From contig NC_035177.2 in assembly GCF_001659605.2 (NCBI RefSeq), positions 31,078,136-31,142,135 of the forward strand: a stretch of DNA of 64,000 nucleotides, in the 5' to 3' direction. The notes under the pieces were generated by a model. The model was given only the letters and a program-made list of their open reading frames with translations, did not search any database and was not told where the DNA came from. The stretch is from Manihot esculenta. Taxonomy: Eukaryota > Streptophyta > Magnoliopsida > Malpighiales > Euphorbiaceae. Shown here piece after piece: positions 35,303 to 48,227 of this stretch; position 1 is the stretch's first letter, and each line of letters begins with the position of its first letter. The position numbers were made by a program, and so were the translations under genes.

Positions 35303-37970
35303 GCACGTAAGGTTGACTAAAATTAAATAGTTGATTCAACGCTGCATATTTTAGATTTAAAGACGGTGTAACATAACATAAATATATATATATTAAATGC
35401 ATATGGATAAATTCACCGGAACCACACGATAGAATTTTTTAAATATCAACACCTTGATACATAAATTAAAAATAAATATATTTTCTTTTTTTTTCTTATT
35501 AATTTAAATTTTTTTAATGAAATAGAGCAACAGTTATTATTTAAAGAAATAACTGTGAGCAGGAACGAAAGAAATATATGGCAAGCGATAAAAAAATATT
35601 TTGAAGGAGGATGAAGGTGCCAAGGTGCCACAAGTCGCAGCTGGTATCCTACTAAAGAAAACGCTCCTGCTCCGCACTGAGTGTGAGTACTAAGTTGTCT
35701 GATTTGCGAGAAACGGTGAAAGCAACTGAAAAAAGAATACACAGGAGTAGATGAGGATGATAACGTAGAAATAATGAGCAGCAACCGTATGCATACTAAT
35801 GGGAAGAGGTTTGAGGAGGAGACGTGATAGAAATATTTTGTGTTTAAAAAATTGTTGGTCAAACGTGCGTCACGCTATGCGTATGCGTTAGTGAGACGCT
35901 TATTTCCCATGCACATGTGCTCTATACCTTACAACTATGGAAAAAACTTGATCCTCAACGACTCTCTCTTCATTGTTGTCGGTTAACTCTAACCCTGCTT
36001 TTCTCTCGTAATTTTTATTTATTTTATTTTTTTATATATATAAAAATATAATTTTTTATTATATTTATTTTAAATATATTAAATTTTATTAAATATTTTA
36101 AAATATTTTTTAATATTAATTAAAAATATATTAAGTATTAATGGTTAATATTAAATTAAAATAATTTTTATAAAAATTAATTATTAATTAATAATAAATA
36201 ATAAATGAGAAAAAGAAAAGAATTTTTAAGTGTTAATTAAATAATTTTAATATAAATAGTGTTAGGTGAAATGATTTCTTTAATAAAATTTATTATTAAT
36301 TTTATCAAACATAAAAATTTTAAAAAAATATTTGTTTTGAAATTTTTTAAATTAGATATTTTAAATAAGGACAAAATGTTATAACATAAATATCTATTTG
36401 TTAATTACAGTCACGCTTTTACATTAGAAATTATATATTAAAATAAATAAATTACGAAAAGATTTGTTAAATAAAAAGTTTAAATTATTTTATTAATTTA
36501 TTAATCGAATATAAATTGATAAAACTTTATATTTTTTATATTAATAATTGTTATCAGCTTAAAACTTTGAGTATTAACTATTTTTTTTCTATATCATCTC
36601 AATTTTAATATTAAAAAAAATAAATTATACATAATTTTGTATAAACAAAATATCTAAAAAAAATTGATTCATTCGGTTACAAAATTGTTAATAAAAAAAT
36701 AAAAATTTGTTTTTATTTAATTAATTTTTATATAAATTTACATATTCGAAATAAAAAATTATTTCCTTTTAATTTAAATTTTTTAAAATAAATAATTATA
36801 TATGATTGTTTAATAATTCAATGCAATTTTTTCTGGTTTATTCCGAATAAGGGATTGAAAAACTGCTTTATTATGTCCAATAAATAGAATGGAATTTATT
36901 ATTATAATAAAAAATTAAGTAATTAATTTAAAAGTCATATCAAAGCTGCTCCTTCCACTGCATGGAAAGGACGATCCACAGTAAGAAAATTTTTTAATTT
37001 AAAAGAATTTCATTTTAAGAAAAATTGGAATCTTGCTTCGGTGTAATAAAATTGTTTTAAATTTTTTCTTATAAAATAAATTAAGTGGAATGAAAAGTTA
37101 ATATTTACTTTATAATTTTTTTTATATATACTGATGTTGCAAAAAATAAATGAATGAGGTGATTGGAATGGAATTGTATTGCGAGTAAAATTTATAAAAA
37201 AAAAAAAATGAAATAGTTGGTATATATATGACATTCACTTTGATGTTTAAATTAATAAATTTAAAAGAGGTGAATATAAATTTTAAAACTCAAAATAAGA
37301 ATAATATTTTTTTTATTTTTGTAATATTTTTTTATATGATAAGAAAATAAAGATAAATATAATATTTATACAATAATAATTTGATCAGTTCATTCGTAAG
37401 AAATTTTCACCTACTAATTGGTCAAAAATTTCGTGACATAAAGAAAATATGTTGGATTGTAGTAGATTAACAATAATTTTCTTATAAATACTCATTCTGA
37501 AATTGAGAGAGTTGTCCAACTTGAGTTTAACCTGTTCTAAAGATAAATTTTCTTCTCGATTCCAGATACCTTGATTGTGCAGAGTTCTATTTTAAAGGAG
37601 TTTCATATATTTAATTTTTTTATCAATAATTATATTATTTCTATTTTACACTTACCCATAGCTTTTGCTTCCATGAAAACTCCTTCTAAGATGCATATTA
37701 GTCCAAGATGTCGTGATTTTTGCTTCTTCCACCACCACTATACAAAGGAATATCATTTAGTGATACACGTTGACCACTGCCACTATATTTGTGATACCTT
37801 CACCTCTTGTCCTTTAAATACAAAGAAAAATAGAATATGGAGAAAGGTAATTTCTCTTTCTAGATATGTAGGAGAGAAATGTGATACCTTCACCTCTTGG
37901 GTATACACGTAGTGATTGTAGAGGCTCAGTTGATCACATAAAGAGCACCTCAGGTTCATGTTCTCAATTG
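35303..37970. other. AT-rich intergenic DNA
   Basis: 36000-37450 is almost pure A/T. A 138-aa minus-strand frame at 35446-35862 has no family resemblance and is Leu/Ser/Phe-rich. Around 37770-37905 the phrase GTGATACCTTCACCTCTTG is present twice, about 90 bp apart. No gene supported. Confidence 0.5.
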
Positions 37971-38290
37971 GTTCAGAGCTGTTAGCTGAAGTTTAAGAAA
38001 GCAGGAAGTGGTAGCTAAGTTTACAGCAGAAGTAGCTACTATGATCTTCTATGATAATCAGTCGCTGTAGCAATAACAAAAAACTCAATTTTCATGGTAG
38101 AACCAAACATAACAAGATCAAATTTTATTTTATTAGAGAAAAAAAGAAAAAGAAAAAGTGAAACTCATTCATTGTGAGTCTGAAGTTCAAGTTACTGATC
38201 TCTTAGTCAAAAGATTGCCTAAAGTCAGATTTGAAACATTGAGGAGGAGCCTTGGTGCTTCTGGCAAAAATGTCAATGAGGAGTGAAGAT
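37970..38290 (+). mobile_element. Copia RNase H / pol C-terminal remnant
   Basis: Translated fragments match the end of copia polyproteins: YDNQS near 38055, then IHCESEVQVTDLLVKRLPK and RFETLRRSLG near 38170-38270, ending at the TGA at 38285. Stops and an A/G-rich expansion (AGAAAAAAAGAAAAAGAAAAAG) break the frame. It is a separate, independent remnant from the copia copy at 31 kb. Confidence 0.65.
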
Positions 38291-38691
38291 GGCGGTGACA
38301 TTTTTGCTGCCACAAATATCAGAAAATTATGTCCTTTTTGGTTTATTATCTTTGCTTTATTTGTAATCTTGGCATAGCATGATCAAGTATGAGCTAAGTG
38401 TTGTTTAGGTGAAAGTGTACTAGTTATATACTGAAAAGTTAATGTTTCTATGAATAACAGCTTTTTGCATTTGCTTAAATATTTATAATATTTCAGCAAT
38501 AAATCAGATTTTTTTCTTCACTTCTTTATCCTAAAACTGACAAACAGGTTTCAAGCCCATTGCAGTTCACAGGATTCTGTACAGAGAATAAAAAGAAAGA
38601 TGTTTGGTAGAATGATTCATCTTGGTTCCTTCAAATAGCCGCCAGCACACTAATATTGAAGCATCTAATATGTCAAATCCTAGTTTAAAAT

Positions 38692-40062
38692 TCAAGCTAC
38701 CATTACAGAACAGTTCAATATAAAATTGCTCAGTCTGTTTCTGCCGCCACACTCAAGAGGCCTCCATTGCAATTCCTCAGCTTCAGCATCTGGAGAACAT
38801 GTGTATATGGCCATGCTATCTCCTGAATAAGAGACAGATTTTGATGAACCTATTACAAGTAGCTCATTGCCCAGAGACTTGAAGGCCACCCCCCATCCTC
38901 TCGAAGAATCAGCTCTTACTGGGACGGGTCCCAATTTCCTCCATGTTCTGCTCCTTTTTGAATACACTTTCAGCACATTTGATGAAGTCTCTAGCGAGTA
39001 TAGCTCATTATTCACAACAGCAACAAGTGGTGGAGAATGAAAAGTGGCAACAGGAGTGTCCTCCAACATGTCTGGGATGAGTTCCCATGTCTTTTTATCC
39101 TCATCGTAAGCTTCTCCACAAGTAAGACATCTTCCCTCCTCATTTCGGCCGCCGATAACGTAAAACTTGTTGTCCATGTAGCATCCAGAGCTGAGCCTCC
39201 TTTTCTCCTGCATCATTGGGAGAGATTCCCATGTCTTAGTGTCGGAATTGTATTTCTCAGCAGAATTTAGAATTGCACCGGTCTCTGTTACTCCACCAGC
39301 TACGAAAGCAAAGGGACCGCAGGAAGCTGAAGCAAACAGACACCTGGATTCGATCATTGAAGGACCCCTTCTCCAGCTATTTGTTTCTAATTCATACCTC
39401 CAAACTACAACACCATCTATTTCCCTGCCTGAAATGATCATATGAGTCCCTGCACAAACTGATTCTCTGTCTCCTGAAGAAAAACAGGAGTCTGCTGGCA
39501 AGTCTGGAAGCTTTCTACGGGAAGTGAATTGTCGATCAAATGCCCACCAACCACTGTCTCCAGTTGTGAAAATAAAAACAGATGATTCTCTGACCCCAAG
39601 TTCCCTTCTGATCTTAAAGAGCTCTCCACTCTTCATAAGAGCGAATATTCTCTTGTTCACCAAAGGAAATTTCCAGGATTCTGATCTTGGAACTCTTGCC
39701 AAAATCTGATTCTCTATCTCATCATTAAGCTGTGGAACTTCGGAGTAATCTGCATCCTGAGGTTCTACACTTGTGAAACCATCGACCCTGTCTTCTGCTC
39801 TATTGGTTTCACAGGCAATGGCAGTTGCAGGTGGCTGATTGCAAGCAAACCTGAAGCTATTACCAGATTCCTCGAGCATCCGTTTCTTGCGAGGATTATT
39901 ATCACTTCCACACACATATTCTCGGTCATCTTCCTTGCCATTAGATTGGCAAGCACCAAGCTTTTTTGGCTGGAGACTGTTAGAAATAATCCAAAAGCTA
40001 TTGCCAGGATCCTCACCAAGCATCCCTGCATCTTCACCTCCTTGATCTTTCCCTTTGGACAT
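38692..40062 (-). CDS. F-box/kelch-repeat protein
   Basis: Single coding exon, 456 aa. After a variable polar N-terminus (residues 1-110) there is a degenerate F-box (NDEIENQILARVPRSESWKF, about 112-160). Kelch repeats follow (about 165-440) with the usual GG/W spacing, for example FVAGGVTETG and FYVIGGRNEEGR. Such proteins are substrate receptors of SCF ubiquitin ligases; the F-box binds SKP1/ASK and the kelch propeller binds the target (family knowledge). It resembles the Arabidopsis At1g74510/At1g26930 group. The target is unknown. A 5'-UTR intron is likely: donor CTTGCCTG|GTACGC near 40510 and acceptor TGTTAG|AG near 40087. It is divergent from the plastid bS21 gene. Confidence 0.92.
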   Translation of the reverse strand: MSKGKDQGGEDAGMLGEDPGNSFWIISNSLQPKKLGACQSNGKEDDREYVCGSDNNPRKKRMLEESGNSFRFACNQPPATAIACETNRAEDRVDGFTSVEPQDADYSEVPQLNDEIENQILARVPRSESWKFPLVNKRIFALMKSGELFKIRRELGVRESSVFIFTTGDSGWWAFDRQFTSRRKLPDLPADSCFSSGDRESVCAGTHMIISGREIDGVVVWRYELETNSWRRGPSMIESRCLFASASCGPFAFVAGGVTETGAILNSAEKYNSDTKTWESLPMMQEKRRLSSGCYMDNKFYVIGGRNEEGRCLTCGEAYDEDKKTWELIPDMLEDTPVATFHSPPLVAVVNNELYSLETSSNVLKVYSKRSRTWRKLGPVPVRADSSRGWGVAFKSLGNELLVIGSSKSVSYSGDSMAIYTCSPDAEAEELQWRPLECGGRNRLSNFILNCSVMVA

Positions 40063-41649
40063 GGATCAGAATCCGAAATCTCTAACATTACATGAAATTG
40101 GGGAAAATTAATTATCAGAAAATATTTGGAGAAATATAAATATTAATTAGATAACTGAAATAGATAGACATACAGGGATTCTTTTCATGGATGATGAGGA
40201 TTCTAAGGAATTAGTAAATATTTTCATACCCAGAAATCTTATCAGAAATTAGACAAATTCATCCGATGTCTATATCAAGAATTGATCAATACCACAAACA
40301 AAACCATTATGAACAACCAGAAAAATCAGAAAACAGAACAGAAACAGTGCAGGTGACAGTAAGTATTCAGAATCAAAAGTGAAGTGATGAATCAGAACGT
40401 ACATAGATAGAAACTCAACAAAGCAAATACATGAATGGAAGCCCGAAGTGGTGAAGAAACAAAATAATTACAGGTATTTAGAGAGAGAATCACAGAGAGA
40501 GAAGCGTACCAGGCAAGTTTTCTAAGTCTAAGTTAGTCAAGTCAAGGAAGTAAAAGAAGGGGACGGTTATATGGAGAAAAATGAATTCATCGTCAAAAAC
40601 ACAATTCTCAAGGAGGATAATAAACTGAGAACAAACCAAGAATTTAGAGTTAAGGAAGAGAGAGAAAAATATGTAGATATATAAATGCAAAAACAGAAAA
40701 TATATAGTAGTAGTGTTGATGAGAGAAGCCATTAAAGGGCAGAGAAAGATGATGGTGAAAGAGTTCAATTTCAAAGTAATCTATTGGATGGGTAGGAGAT
40801 TTATGGCTTAGTTTAATGGTGGGATTACAATATTCTGCAATTGAGTAGTATCAAATCTCTGATGCTGCTTTTTCTATTAGCATCACCTCCTCCAATATGA
40901 AAAAATATATATATATATTTTTCTCTACCAAGGCAATTCTTTAGGGCGGGGTGAGGGATTTCTCTTCAGCCTTCTTTGATTCAAACAGCCCAGGTGAATT
41001 TCTAGAAATTTGTTAAAAAGCAAAGTTAAGAAAAGATGGAATTATTAAAGAGATGGATATAACAAGTGGGCAGTTGATGTAGGACAAGGAGCTAGATAAC
41101 CAAAAGAAGAACAATTCAAGCAGATTGTGGTAATTTAAATTATCATAGAGAGATTATGGTAATTAATTAAATAGAAGCCAATTTCAGAGAAGATGCCACG
41201 CCCTACACCTTCAAAGTGGAAAGTCTATTGGATGACTCATTCTTTTGAAGTATGCTTTTTTAACCTTAAGCAAACTTAATTAATTTTTTAACCAATAATG
41301 GGTTGCCTCTCCACTCATTGATTGTGCTTTTTTTCTTTATGGATTTTATAATAATAATCCCATTTTGTGTTGAGACACAGGTGTTGATTTTTCAAGGTAT
41401 TCTCAAGTTCCTAACGTCTCCCAAGCCAAACCGTAGGGATGGCTCAAAACCTAGCTCAAAACCGTAGCTTAAATTTGATATCAAAACTGAAATTACAAAT
41501 TGTTGGGCTCCCAGTGTAACTGGGCCTGTCCTTTCCAATCAAACCCAACCCACAACAAGAACCCGGCCACACCAGACCAGAAAAACTAAACGCAACTCGC
41601 ATACACAGCATAGCCATTAGCCCCAGGACGCCAATCCATCCATCCATCC
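40063..41649. promoter_or_regulatory. Shared divergent promoter region (kelch / bS21c)
   Basis: 1.59 kb between two divergent starts. The kelch side contains a probable leader with a 5'-UTR intron (about 40088-40509). 40904-40920 is a short (TA)n. CCATCCATCCATCC directly before the ATG at 41650 is the bS21c leader. Short frames on both strands here have no family resemblance. Confidence 0.45.
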
Positions 41650-43441
41650 ATGGCTATCTCGCTTTCTCTCTCCAACTTCCGTTCCTTCCTCTTGCCTTCA
41701 AATCCACCTCCCAAAACCTCACCCCAATTCTTCTTCTCTTCTCCACTAACTCAATCTTTATCTCGAAAGTCTAAGGATAAGTTGACTCCACTGGTGGCTC
41801 AACAGGGTCATTGTGCTTCTTTGTCGGCCGAATTGTCCTCGGTTATCTGCCCAGCTGCTGCGTATGCGAATACCCTTTTCTTTAAATCGGCTTACAATGT
41901 TCAGGTGATCGTGGATGATAACGAGCCTGAAGAGAAGCTGTTGAATAGGTTCAGGAGGGAGGTTATGAGGGCTGGTGTCATTCAAGAGTGTAAGAGGAGG
42001 AGGTTCTTTGAGAACAAGCAAGATGAGAAGAAACGCAAGTCTCGTGAGGCTGCTAAGCGTAATAAGAGAAGGTCTGGTTTTTTCTCCTGTTCTTTTGATT
42101 TTCTTTTTTTTTTTTTTTTTTTTTTCTCTCGTTATTGTTTGTTTGGCTTCTGAGTTAATTGGAAGGAAAGTAAAGAAAAAATGAGGGGAGGTTTTGGACG
42201 AGAAGTTTACACCACCCAATAATTCAAGACCTAATTCTGCATTGAGCTACTTATGATGTGAATTTGTTGGTTTGTTAGTGGTTTGGTTCTTTGACGAAGA
42301 ATTTGTTTTGAGGAATGTAATTACTTAATTGTGAAATTGCATTTATTATTATTATCTTTACATGACTTCTTGCGTTTGGGTGCTGAGAAAATGAGGAGTT
42401 GGAAAAAAAAAAATGGAACAAAGAGGATGGTATTTTAAGAGCTTTGATATGTTGGTATCCAAATAGATTAGAAACTTTAGAATTAAGATAGCTAATTGCC
42501 TTAAGCTAGTTAATGTCATTTTCGTGCTGGGAAAATTAAGGTAAGAAAAGAAAAAGCTTTTGTTGGTTAAGAAAAAATTTGTCAAAGAACTTGTTTTCTT
42601 TGGTTGTAGAGAGGAGAATCAAAGTGAAATGCAACTTTAGTCGCTTCTCTCTCTCTATTGTTTAAGCAACCCAGTGCTTTGGCTTTGGCTTTTCTCAATT
42701 CTATCACTCTAATGATGGATTTAAGCTCCTTTTCGTCATCTAAATTCAATTGCAATATGGATTTTCTCCATGGTTTGTGTTTGAGGATGCCATTGCTGAC
42801 TTAACCCCATTGACAATATTATATACTTGTAGACGTTTCAGTTAATTGGGCTGTTAACTAGTCATCTGCTGATTCATTAATCTTTTTTTTTTTTTGGGAA
42901 GAAAAATCTTATGAGCATCTTGCATAAATAGTATTACATTCTTATATCTTTATGTTACATGTCTTTTATATGCAATGAACTAGTTGTACATTTCTGTTTT
43001 GTTCTCAAGGTCTTGATATCTTCATTTTGTAACATTCCTGCTACCAATGCTGTATTATATAGCTGTTCTATTGCAATATATTATGATCTTTCCTGTCACT
43101 TTGCCATGAAATTTAGCATTGTTAATATAGGCATCAGCTGAGTAGCAGCAATTAACACTCCTTTGTTTAGGTCATTGTTTTTCCTTAAAGGGGACATTTT
43201 GCTTCTTTTTTGTGCTCTATTCCCTTCATTATGTTAATACAGCATTTTTTTTTATTTGGGGAAAAGAACTTCTGTTAGGTCTTTTAAGAAAGTGGGTATT
43301 TGGTGCTGACTTTTCTTGCTGTAAACCAGGCGCTTCTCATCAAGACCTCCAACTCAAAACAAGCAGGAAACATCAACAAGCAAGAAGGACGAGGATGATG
43401 AAGATAACTGGGACATGCCTGAAGGAGACGTTCCCTATTAA
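41650..43441 (+). CDS. RPS21: Plastid 30S ribosomal protein bS21c
   Basis: Two exons, 41650-42071 and 43330-43441; 534 nt, 177 aa. The Ser-rich N-terminus (residues 1 to about 75) is a chloroplast transit peptide. The S21 domain starts at YNVQVIVDDNEPEEKLLNRF and carries the basic run RAGVIQECKRRRFFE, KKRKSREAAKRNKRR. The second exon adds RFSSRPPTQ and an acidic tail (DEDDEDNWDMPEGDVPY). The intron joins AG|G within an Arg codon. It is the small-subunit protein at the platform of the plastid ribosome; the Arabidopsis counterpart is GHS1 (family knowledge). The intron begins near a 24-nt T run at about 42103-42126. Reading past the donor gives a spurious Phe-rich tail, which is why the splice is needed. 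Confidence 0.95.
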
Positions 43442-45950
43442 ATATATTACCCTCCCTGTTAACTGTAGAATTTTCACATTTTCATTGTGAGAGGCTTGTT
43501 TGTTCCATCAAAGCCGGTCAATTAAATCATGTTCTTTGACTTAACCTTTTTGCATCTTCATTTTGTTACTTTTGTATCTAAGATAATTATATATCTCATT
43601 CTTGAATCAGTTTGAGGACACTTCATGTAATTGTGTTCTAGGTTCCTGAATCATTTATCGGACAGCTGTCTACTTCTGGAACAGGTAAAGACTACTGTTT
43701 TCACCCGTCCTATGCACCCTTGTAAGAAATTATGTAAATCCAGTTTCTTGTTTTGCATCATTATACTTTTTGAGAGGATCTCATTCATTCTAGAATTGAT
43801 TTGTTTCCACATTGTGATTGAGACAAGATTCAAAGAGATGCTTACTCTGTTGATTTTATACAAGTTGTTCATGAAAAGTATAAGCATATAGGCCTATTTT
43901 GTTGATTTGCAGAGGAAGGAGCAACACTTTGAATATGCAGGAGGCAAAATAACAGGGAAGGAATGCTGAAGAGGCATTTCTACCCCTCAGTTTTGGTTAA
44001 GAGAAAATTGAAGGGGCCAAACAATTTTCATATTGTAGAGAGAATAAAGGGGACTATCATCTCTAAGAAGGATTAGGCCTCTGTATTCTCTTATGTTGAT
44101 GGGTTCTCCAAATTTAAAACTAAGCAATCTGGAGGCTCAAAAGTTCAAGCCGCTTAGGTTTTGAAGGCAGAGCTTAAGCCTTTACATGAATGAGAAAAAG
44201 CATTTGCCTCATTGTAGAATATGGTTGCTCAGTTCTGCATTTATAAATTTTTTATTGCACAGTTCTGGTCAATGTAAGCAACTATTCTAAATTGGGTTGA
44301 TGTTGGTCCTAATTCCTAGTATGCTGTTAGAGAAACACTTTATAAAGAGGGTTTTCTCTGAAGAGCTTTTCTTCTTACTCTGGGATCTGATTTTGCTATC
44401 GCAATGTTGTGGGTTCCCTCCCTATTTCCGGGTGGGTGGTTTTCTTTTGATTCTTATTTTTTTGTGTTTCTTTTCTTTCGTTCTTTTTTTTTTTTTTTCA
44501 GATTGATGGAAACATTTGTGACGGTTCTTTGGCTGTGCTTTTTTCTTGTTTTAGGTGTTTGTTTGATTTGGTCGTGTGGATTTTCCTTACATCTAAAGGG
44601 AGTCTCTTTAGATTGGTGCTTCTCTTCAATCTAGGTCTAGTGTCTAATGTATAATGGTAGTGACAATTTGCGGAGGAAAGCCTCGGAAGGCGCAAACGGA
44701 TCGTCCCTCCTCTTTAATCGGCTTTTTTTCATATCTGTTTGAAGCTCCATTGATGCAGAAGATGGTTGTTTTTTCTACAGAGCTTTTTCTTTGCATGCAA
44801 CCTCTAATATGAGAATATGTTTTCTATGTTTGGTTGCCTTGGATCTTCTCCTCTTGATTTTTGTGAGTTAAGGCTTTAAGCTTCTCCCTGGACTTCAATA
44901 TGTATTTTCATGGGTCTGGCCACTGTAGAAGTAGTTTTGGACATCCACCTTAGTTTTATGGGTGATCGGAGTTTTCAGAAGAGGCGGTGCTTGACAGCTT
45001 TGGACAAAGCTAGGGTTGTCGGGTTGTGTTTGAGTCTTCTATTTCTATAGGTTTCTAGGGTTTGTTCCTATGATTGTTTTAAAATCACTAGCTCACAAAT
45101 TATAATGTAAAATAAGAATGATATTTATTGTAAAATTTATTTTACTTGTAATTTAAGATTATAATTATAATTTTTTTTTATAAAAATACCCTTTAAAATC
45201 ACTAGCTCACAAATATGCACTGCTTCATGCATTATATCATTCTTCAGAGAAAAATTAAAATTTTTATTTTCTTATTTTTTAAAATATATTGATTTTCAAA
45301 TATAATACTTTTATTTATGAGAATACATAAATGTAATGAGATAAATCCACAAAAACTAGAAAAAGCATATGTTTAGGAGTTGTCAATATATTTGGATAAT
45401 CCCAACTTGTCACATCCACGTCATCCAGCCGACAGCTTTCAGCCAAGCATTTATGACACCTCAATGTGGCGTATCGACCATGTATGCTTTTGCATCATGA
45501 ATTTCAGGACTATCCTCAATTATAAAAATATATATATATACATATCCACAAAATAAATTTCTGTTAGTAATATATTTTGTAAATAATTTTACGTCTAAAT
45601 CGAAAAATTAAATCAAATCTAATAGGTTTAATTCTTCTTATGAATACATATAAACATATTTATAACTTAAGTTAAATTTTATTAAAATTATAAAATTGTT
45701 TTAATTTCAATTATAAATAATATAAATATATTATGAACCTTTTAAATTTTTTAATAAAATTAAAGGCCGCAAATATTTTTCATAAATTCAATGGCTGAAA
45801 AGGATTATTTGAATTATAATATTAAAATAAATAAATATTTTTTTAAAAAAATTATATTACATCTATTATATATATAACAATTATATTATATTCTCTTAAT
45901 AAATTTCATGTAAATCCATCAATACTTAATAATTATATAAAATAATTTTT
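43442..45950. other. bS21c 3' region and non-coding spacer
   Basis: 43600-43990 looks transcribed (possible extra 3'-UTR exon: TTTGCAG|AGGAAGGAGC near 43910) but adds no coding. 44290-45100 is T/G-rich and unusually low in A/T runs for this window; no domain or long frame survives in it. 45100-45950 is AT-rich with a (TA)n at about 45523-45540. Confidence 0.4.
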
Positions 45951-45954
45951 TCTG

Positions 45955-46145
45955 TCGGAGAGCCATTGTATGTCTGCCACGTGACCCTGTAAGATTTTGA
46001 CAGGTGCTGTTCTAAGTCCCATGATTCGATTCCAACAGTTTCAGAATTCGGACAAATCATACTTTGTTTTTTGCCTGATCAATTATTTTACTTGGTGTTT
46101 TTCAATAATATTAATAATAAGAAATGGATAAGAGTGGCTCTCCGA
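45955..46145. repeat. Candidate MITE with 11-bp terminal inverted repeats
   Basis: TCGGAGAGCCA at 45955-45965 is exactly reverse-complemented at 46135-46145 (TGGCTCTCCGA), framing 191 bp of non-coding sequence that is less AT-rich than its flanks. No clear target-site duplication is visible, so it may be a hairpin rather than a transposon. Confidence 0.4.
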
Positions 46146-46879
46146 TCACCTTGAGAGTTGCTTAATTTTGCACCGCTCATTCCTCTCATCGACTCAAGCC
46201 CCGCTAATCTACACCGTTAAAAAAAGTATTTTAATTTTTCTCAAAATTAAATGGACAATATGTCAGGAAAAATTAATAAGCATTTTTCCTTCCTCTATTT
46301 TTCAAACTGCCTAAAAAAAACATCTCATTTTTTTGTTATTTTCTTTTCTTTACGCTTTCCTCCTATCCAAACAGAAAATAAACTTATTCTAACTCGATTA
46401 TGAAATTGTTTCTACTATAAAAAAAGAACGCTAACATCTTCTAAGTAACAAAGATAATTTATAAATAAACAAATAGTAGAATTCTCGTTAATTTCTTTTT
46501 CAATTTATTATGAAAAATAATTTTAATAAAAAAATTAATAAAATTAAATTAAATTATTTTTTATAATATTAAAAAATTAAACCATACTCAAAATTTAAAT
46601 ATTTTAATTAAATTTTATAATACTAAAAATAAAATATAAAAAATAAAAAATTTATTAAAATTTTCAATCAATTAAATTAAATCAAATTGAATTAAATCAA
46701 TTTAATTAAATTATTTTATTTAAAATTAATTTAATTTTAAATAATAAAATTTTAATTTAATTCGATTTTAAATTAAATTAATCTATTATTGGCTTACTAT
46801 TTATATAAAAATATTCAAAACTTTGAGTTTCTTGTTTTTAAAGTAAAATTACTTATTATATTAATAAAATTTCATCAAA
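46146..46879. other. AT-rich spacer
   Basis: 46500-46800 is simple A/T sequence made of AATTAAATTAAAT-like words. Nothing coding seen. Confidence 0.5.
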
Positions 46880-47760
46880 TAAAGAGATATCGTTTCAAAC
46901 AGAGAGATAATTATGCATGATAGATTCTCTAACCAAAGAGTAGTATTACGACAAACCCATCTAACAGAAATATTAGTTCTAGAGTCTAACAAAAATTTAC
47001 AATCATTCAAAATTAAACCCCTACATAAGATAATTTGATAAAAATGCTCATCAAATACCTGTCTAAACCACTGCATAAGATAATTTGACAAAGATATTTC
47101 TCCTTCTTTCTCATCTCTCGAACATAAATCATTAAAGTCTCCCGAACAAAACTACGGAAGAGAGTTTCTACGAGATAAAACTCGAATAAGATTTCAAGAC
47201 TGACGTCATCGTTGAGATTCCGGAAACTCATAATAACTAGTAAACCTCCATTGAACATTATCTTCCGAAACAACCGAATTAATAAAATTTGAAGAAAAAC
47301 TAACCACAGAAACAGATTTATGACTCTTCCACATTAACGAAAGACCTCCTCTCAATCCTTATCTATTGACTGAGAAGCAACCATCAAAATGTAAAAAATT
47401 ATGAAAAAATTTCATACAAAAACTAAGAGTTTTTATTTCCATCAGAAATTTCATACGAGAACTAAGAGTTTTTGTTTCAATGCAATAACTGTCCAAGGAT
47501 TGCTATCATAAATCTGGCAAAAAGGTCTGCATATTCTGAAAATTGATTGGATTGTATGTGAGAAATATCCCCACCATACATAAATCACAAGTGACTATTG
47601 GAATATCTCTGGAGCTCTTAATAGGGACAACAACATCTTCTTCTTCATTGATAGTCAATTGACGCAGATCATCTTTTATGAGAAAGGGAAAAGAAGAAGT
47701 TAGGTTTAAGGAAAAGGAAAAAGCGATAGCATCGAGACACAAAGGATCACAAATGAAAAT
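46880..47760 (-). mobile_element. Internally deleted, decayed LINE (ORF1 start and endonuclease)
   Basis: Minus strand. 47742-47506 encodes a 78-aa LINE ORF1/gag-like start (KDDLRQLTINEEEDVVVPI, CDLCMVGIFLTYNPINF, DUF4283-like). Then, after a gap, 47290-46900 reads in broken frames as an endonuclease/exonuclease domain: WRFTSYYEFPESQR, LSRRNSLP, GDFNDLC, NYLMQWFRQVFDE. The order agrees with one element that lost the middle of ORF1 and everything after the endonuclease. Stops and frameshifts show it is inactive. Confidence 0.65.
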
Positions 47761-47789
47761 TTTTTGAAAATTTAATTTTGAATTTTTTT

Positions 47790-47875
47790 TTTTTGAAATA
47801 GGGAGTGGGGGATTAAACCTGAGATCTCTCAGATTTACTCGGATGCACTTACCACCAGACTAAGTCTGTGAGTGC
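47790..47875 (-). mobile_element. SINE copy 1 with 16-bp target-site duplication
   Basis: On the minus strand it reads GCACTCACAGACTTAG, a box A-like TAGTCTGGTGG, a box B-like GGTTTAATCCC, and a T-rich/A-rich tail (TATTTC then poly(A)). Flanking direct repeats AATTTTGAATTTTTTT occur at 47774-47789 and 47876-47891. The internal promoter boxes and tail suggest a tRNA-derived SINE of about 85 bp plus tail. Confidence 0.75.
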
Positions 47876-48145
47876 AATTTTGAATTTTTTTATTATTAAC
47901 TTTTTCTTCAAACAATAATAATAATAATTATAGATTCATTGTGTTATAATTTACAATATATATTTTTTTTAACAAAAAAAGGTCAAAGACTCCTTTATAT
48001 TCCCTTTTAGTTTAAAATTAAAATCCTTCAATTAATATATTTAGTTTTTTAAATAAAGATTTAAGAGATTTACTCTTTACTCTTTAAATTTTATCATTAA
48101 TTACAAATTAGTATGTGTATTTTGAAAACTAATCATGAAAATATC

Positions 48146-48227
48146 TTTTTTTTTTTGAAATAGGAATCAGGGGAATAGAATTTGAAATCTCTTAGACTTA
48201 CTCAGATGCACTTACCACCAAGTTAAG
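48146..48227 (-). mobile_element. SINE copy 2, tail-side part (split by LTR insertion)
   Basis: Same family as the copy at 47790-47875: GGTGGTAAGTGCATCTGAGTAA on the minus strand and a poly(A) tail seen here as T11 at about 48146. The left target-site duplication is ATCATGAAAATATC at 48132-48145. The rest of the SINE lies at 55335-55351, beyond the LTR retrotransposon. Confidence 0.75.

Noticed and set aside
35446..35862. 138-aa minus-strand frame next to the P450 gene
   Set aside because: Leu/Ser/Phe-rich, no recognisable domain, and the end lies in A/T low-complexity DNA; not supported as a gene.
39765..40088. Overlapping 107-aa frame inside the kelch gene
   Set aside because: Out-of-frame shadow of the F-box/kelch coding region.
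44297..44695. Short frames in the T/G-rich region after bS21c
   Set aside because: No domain, low complexity, and no splice-consistent extension.
47790..47875. Possible tRNA gene
   Set aside because: Only box A/B-like motifs with a poly(A) tail and target-site duplication; no cloverleaf fold, so it is a SINE.
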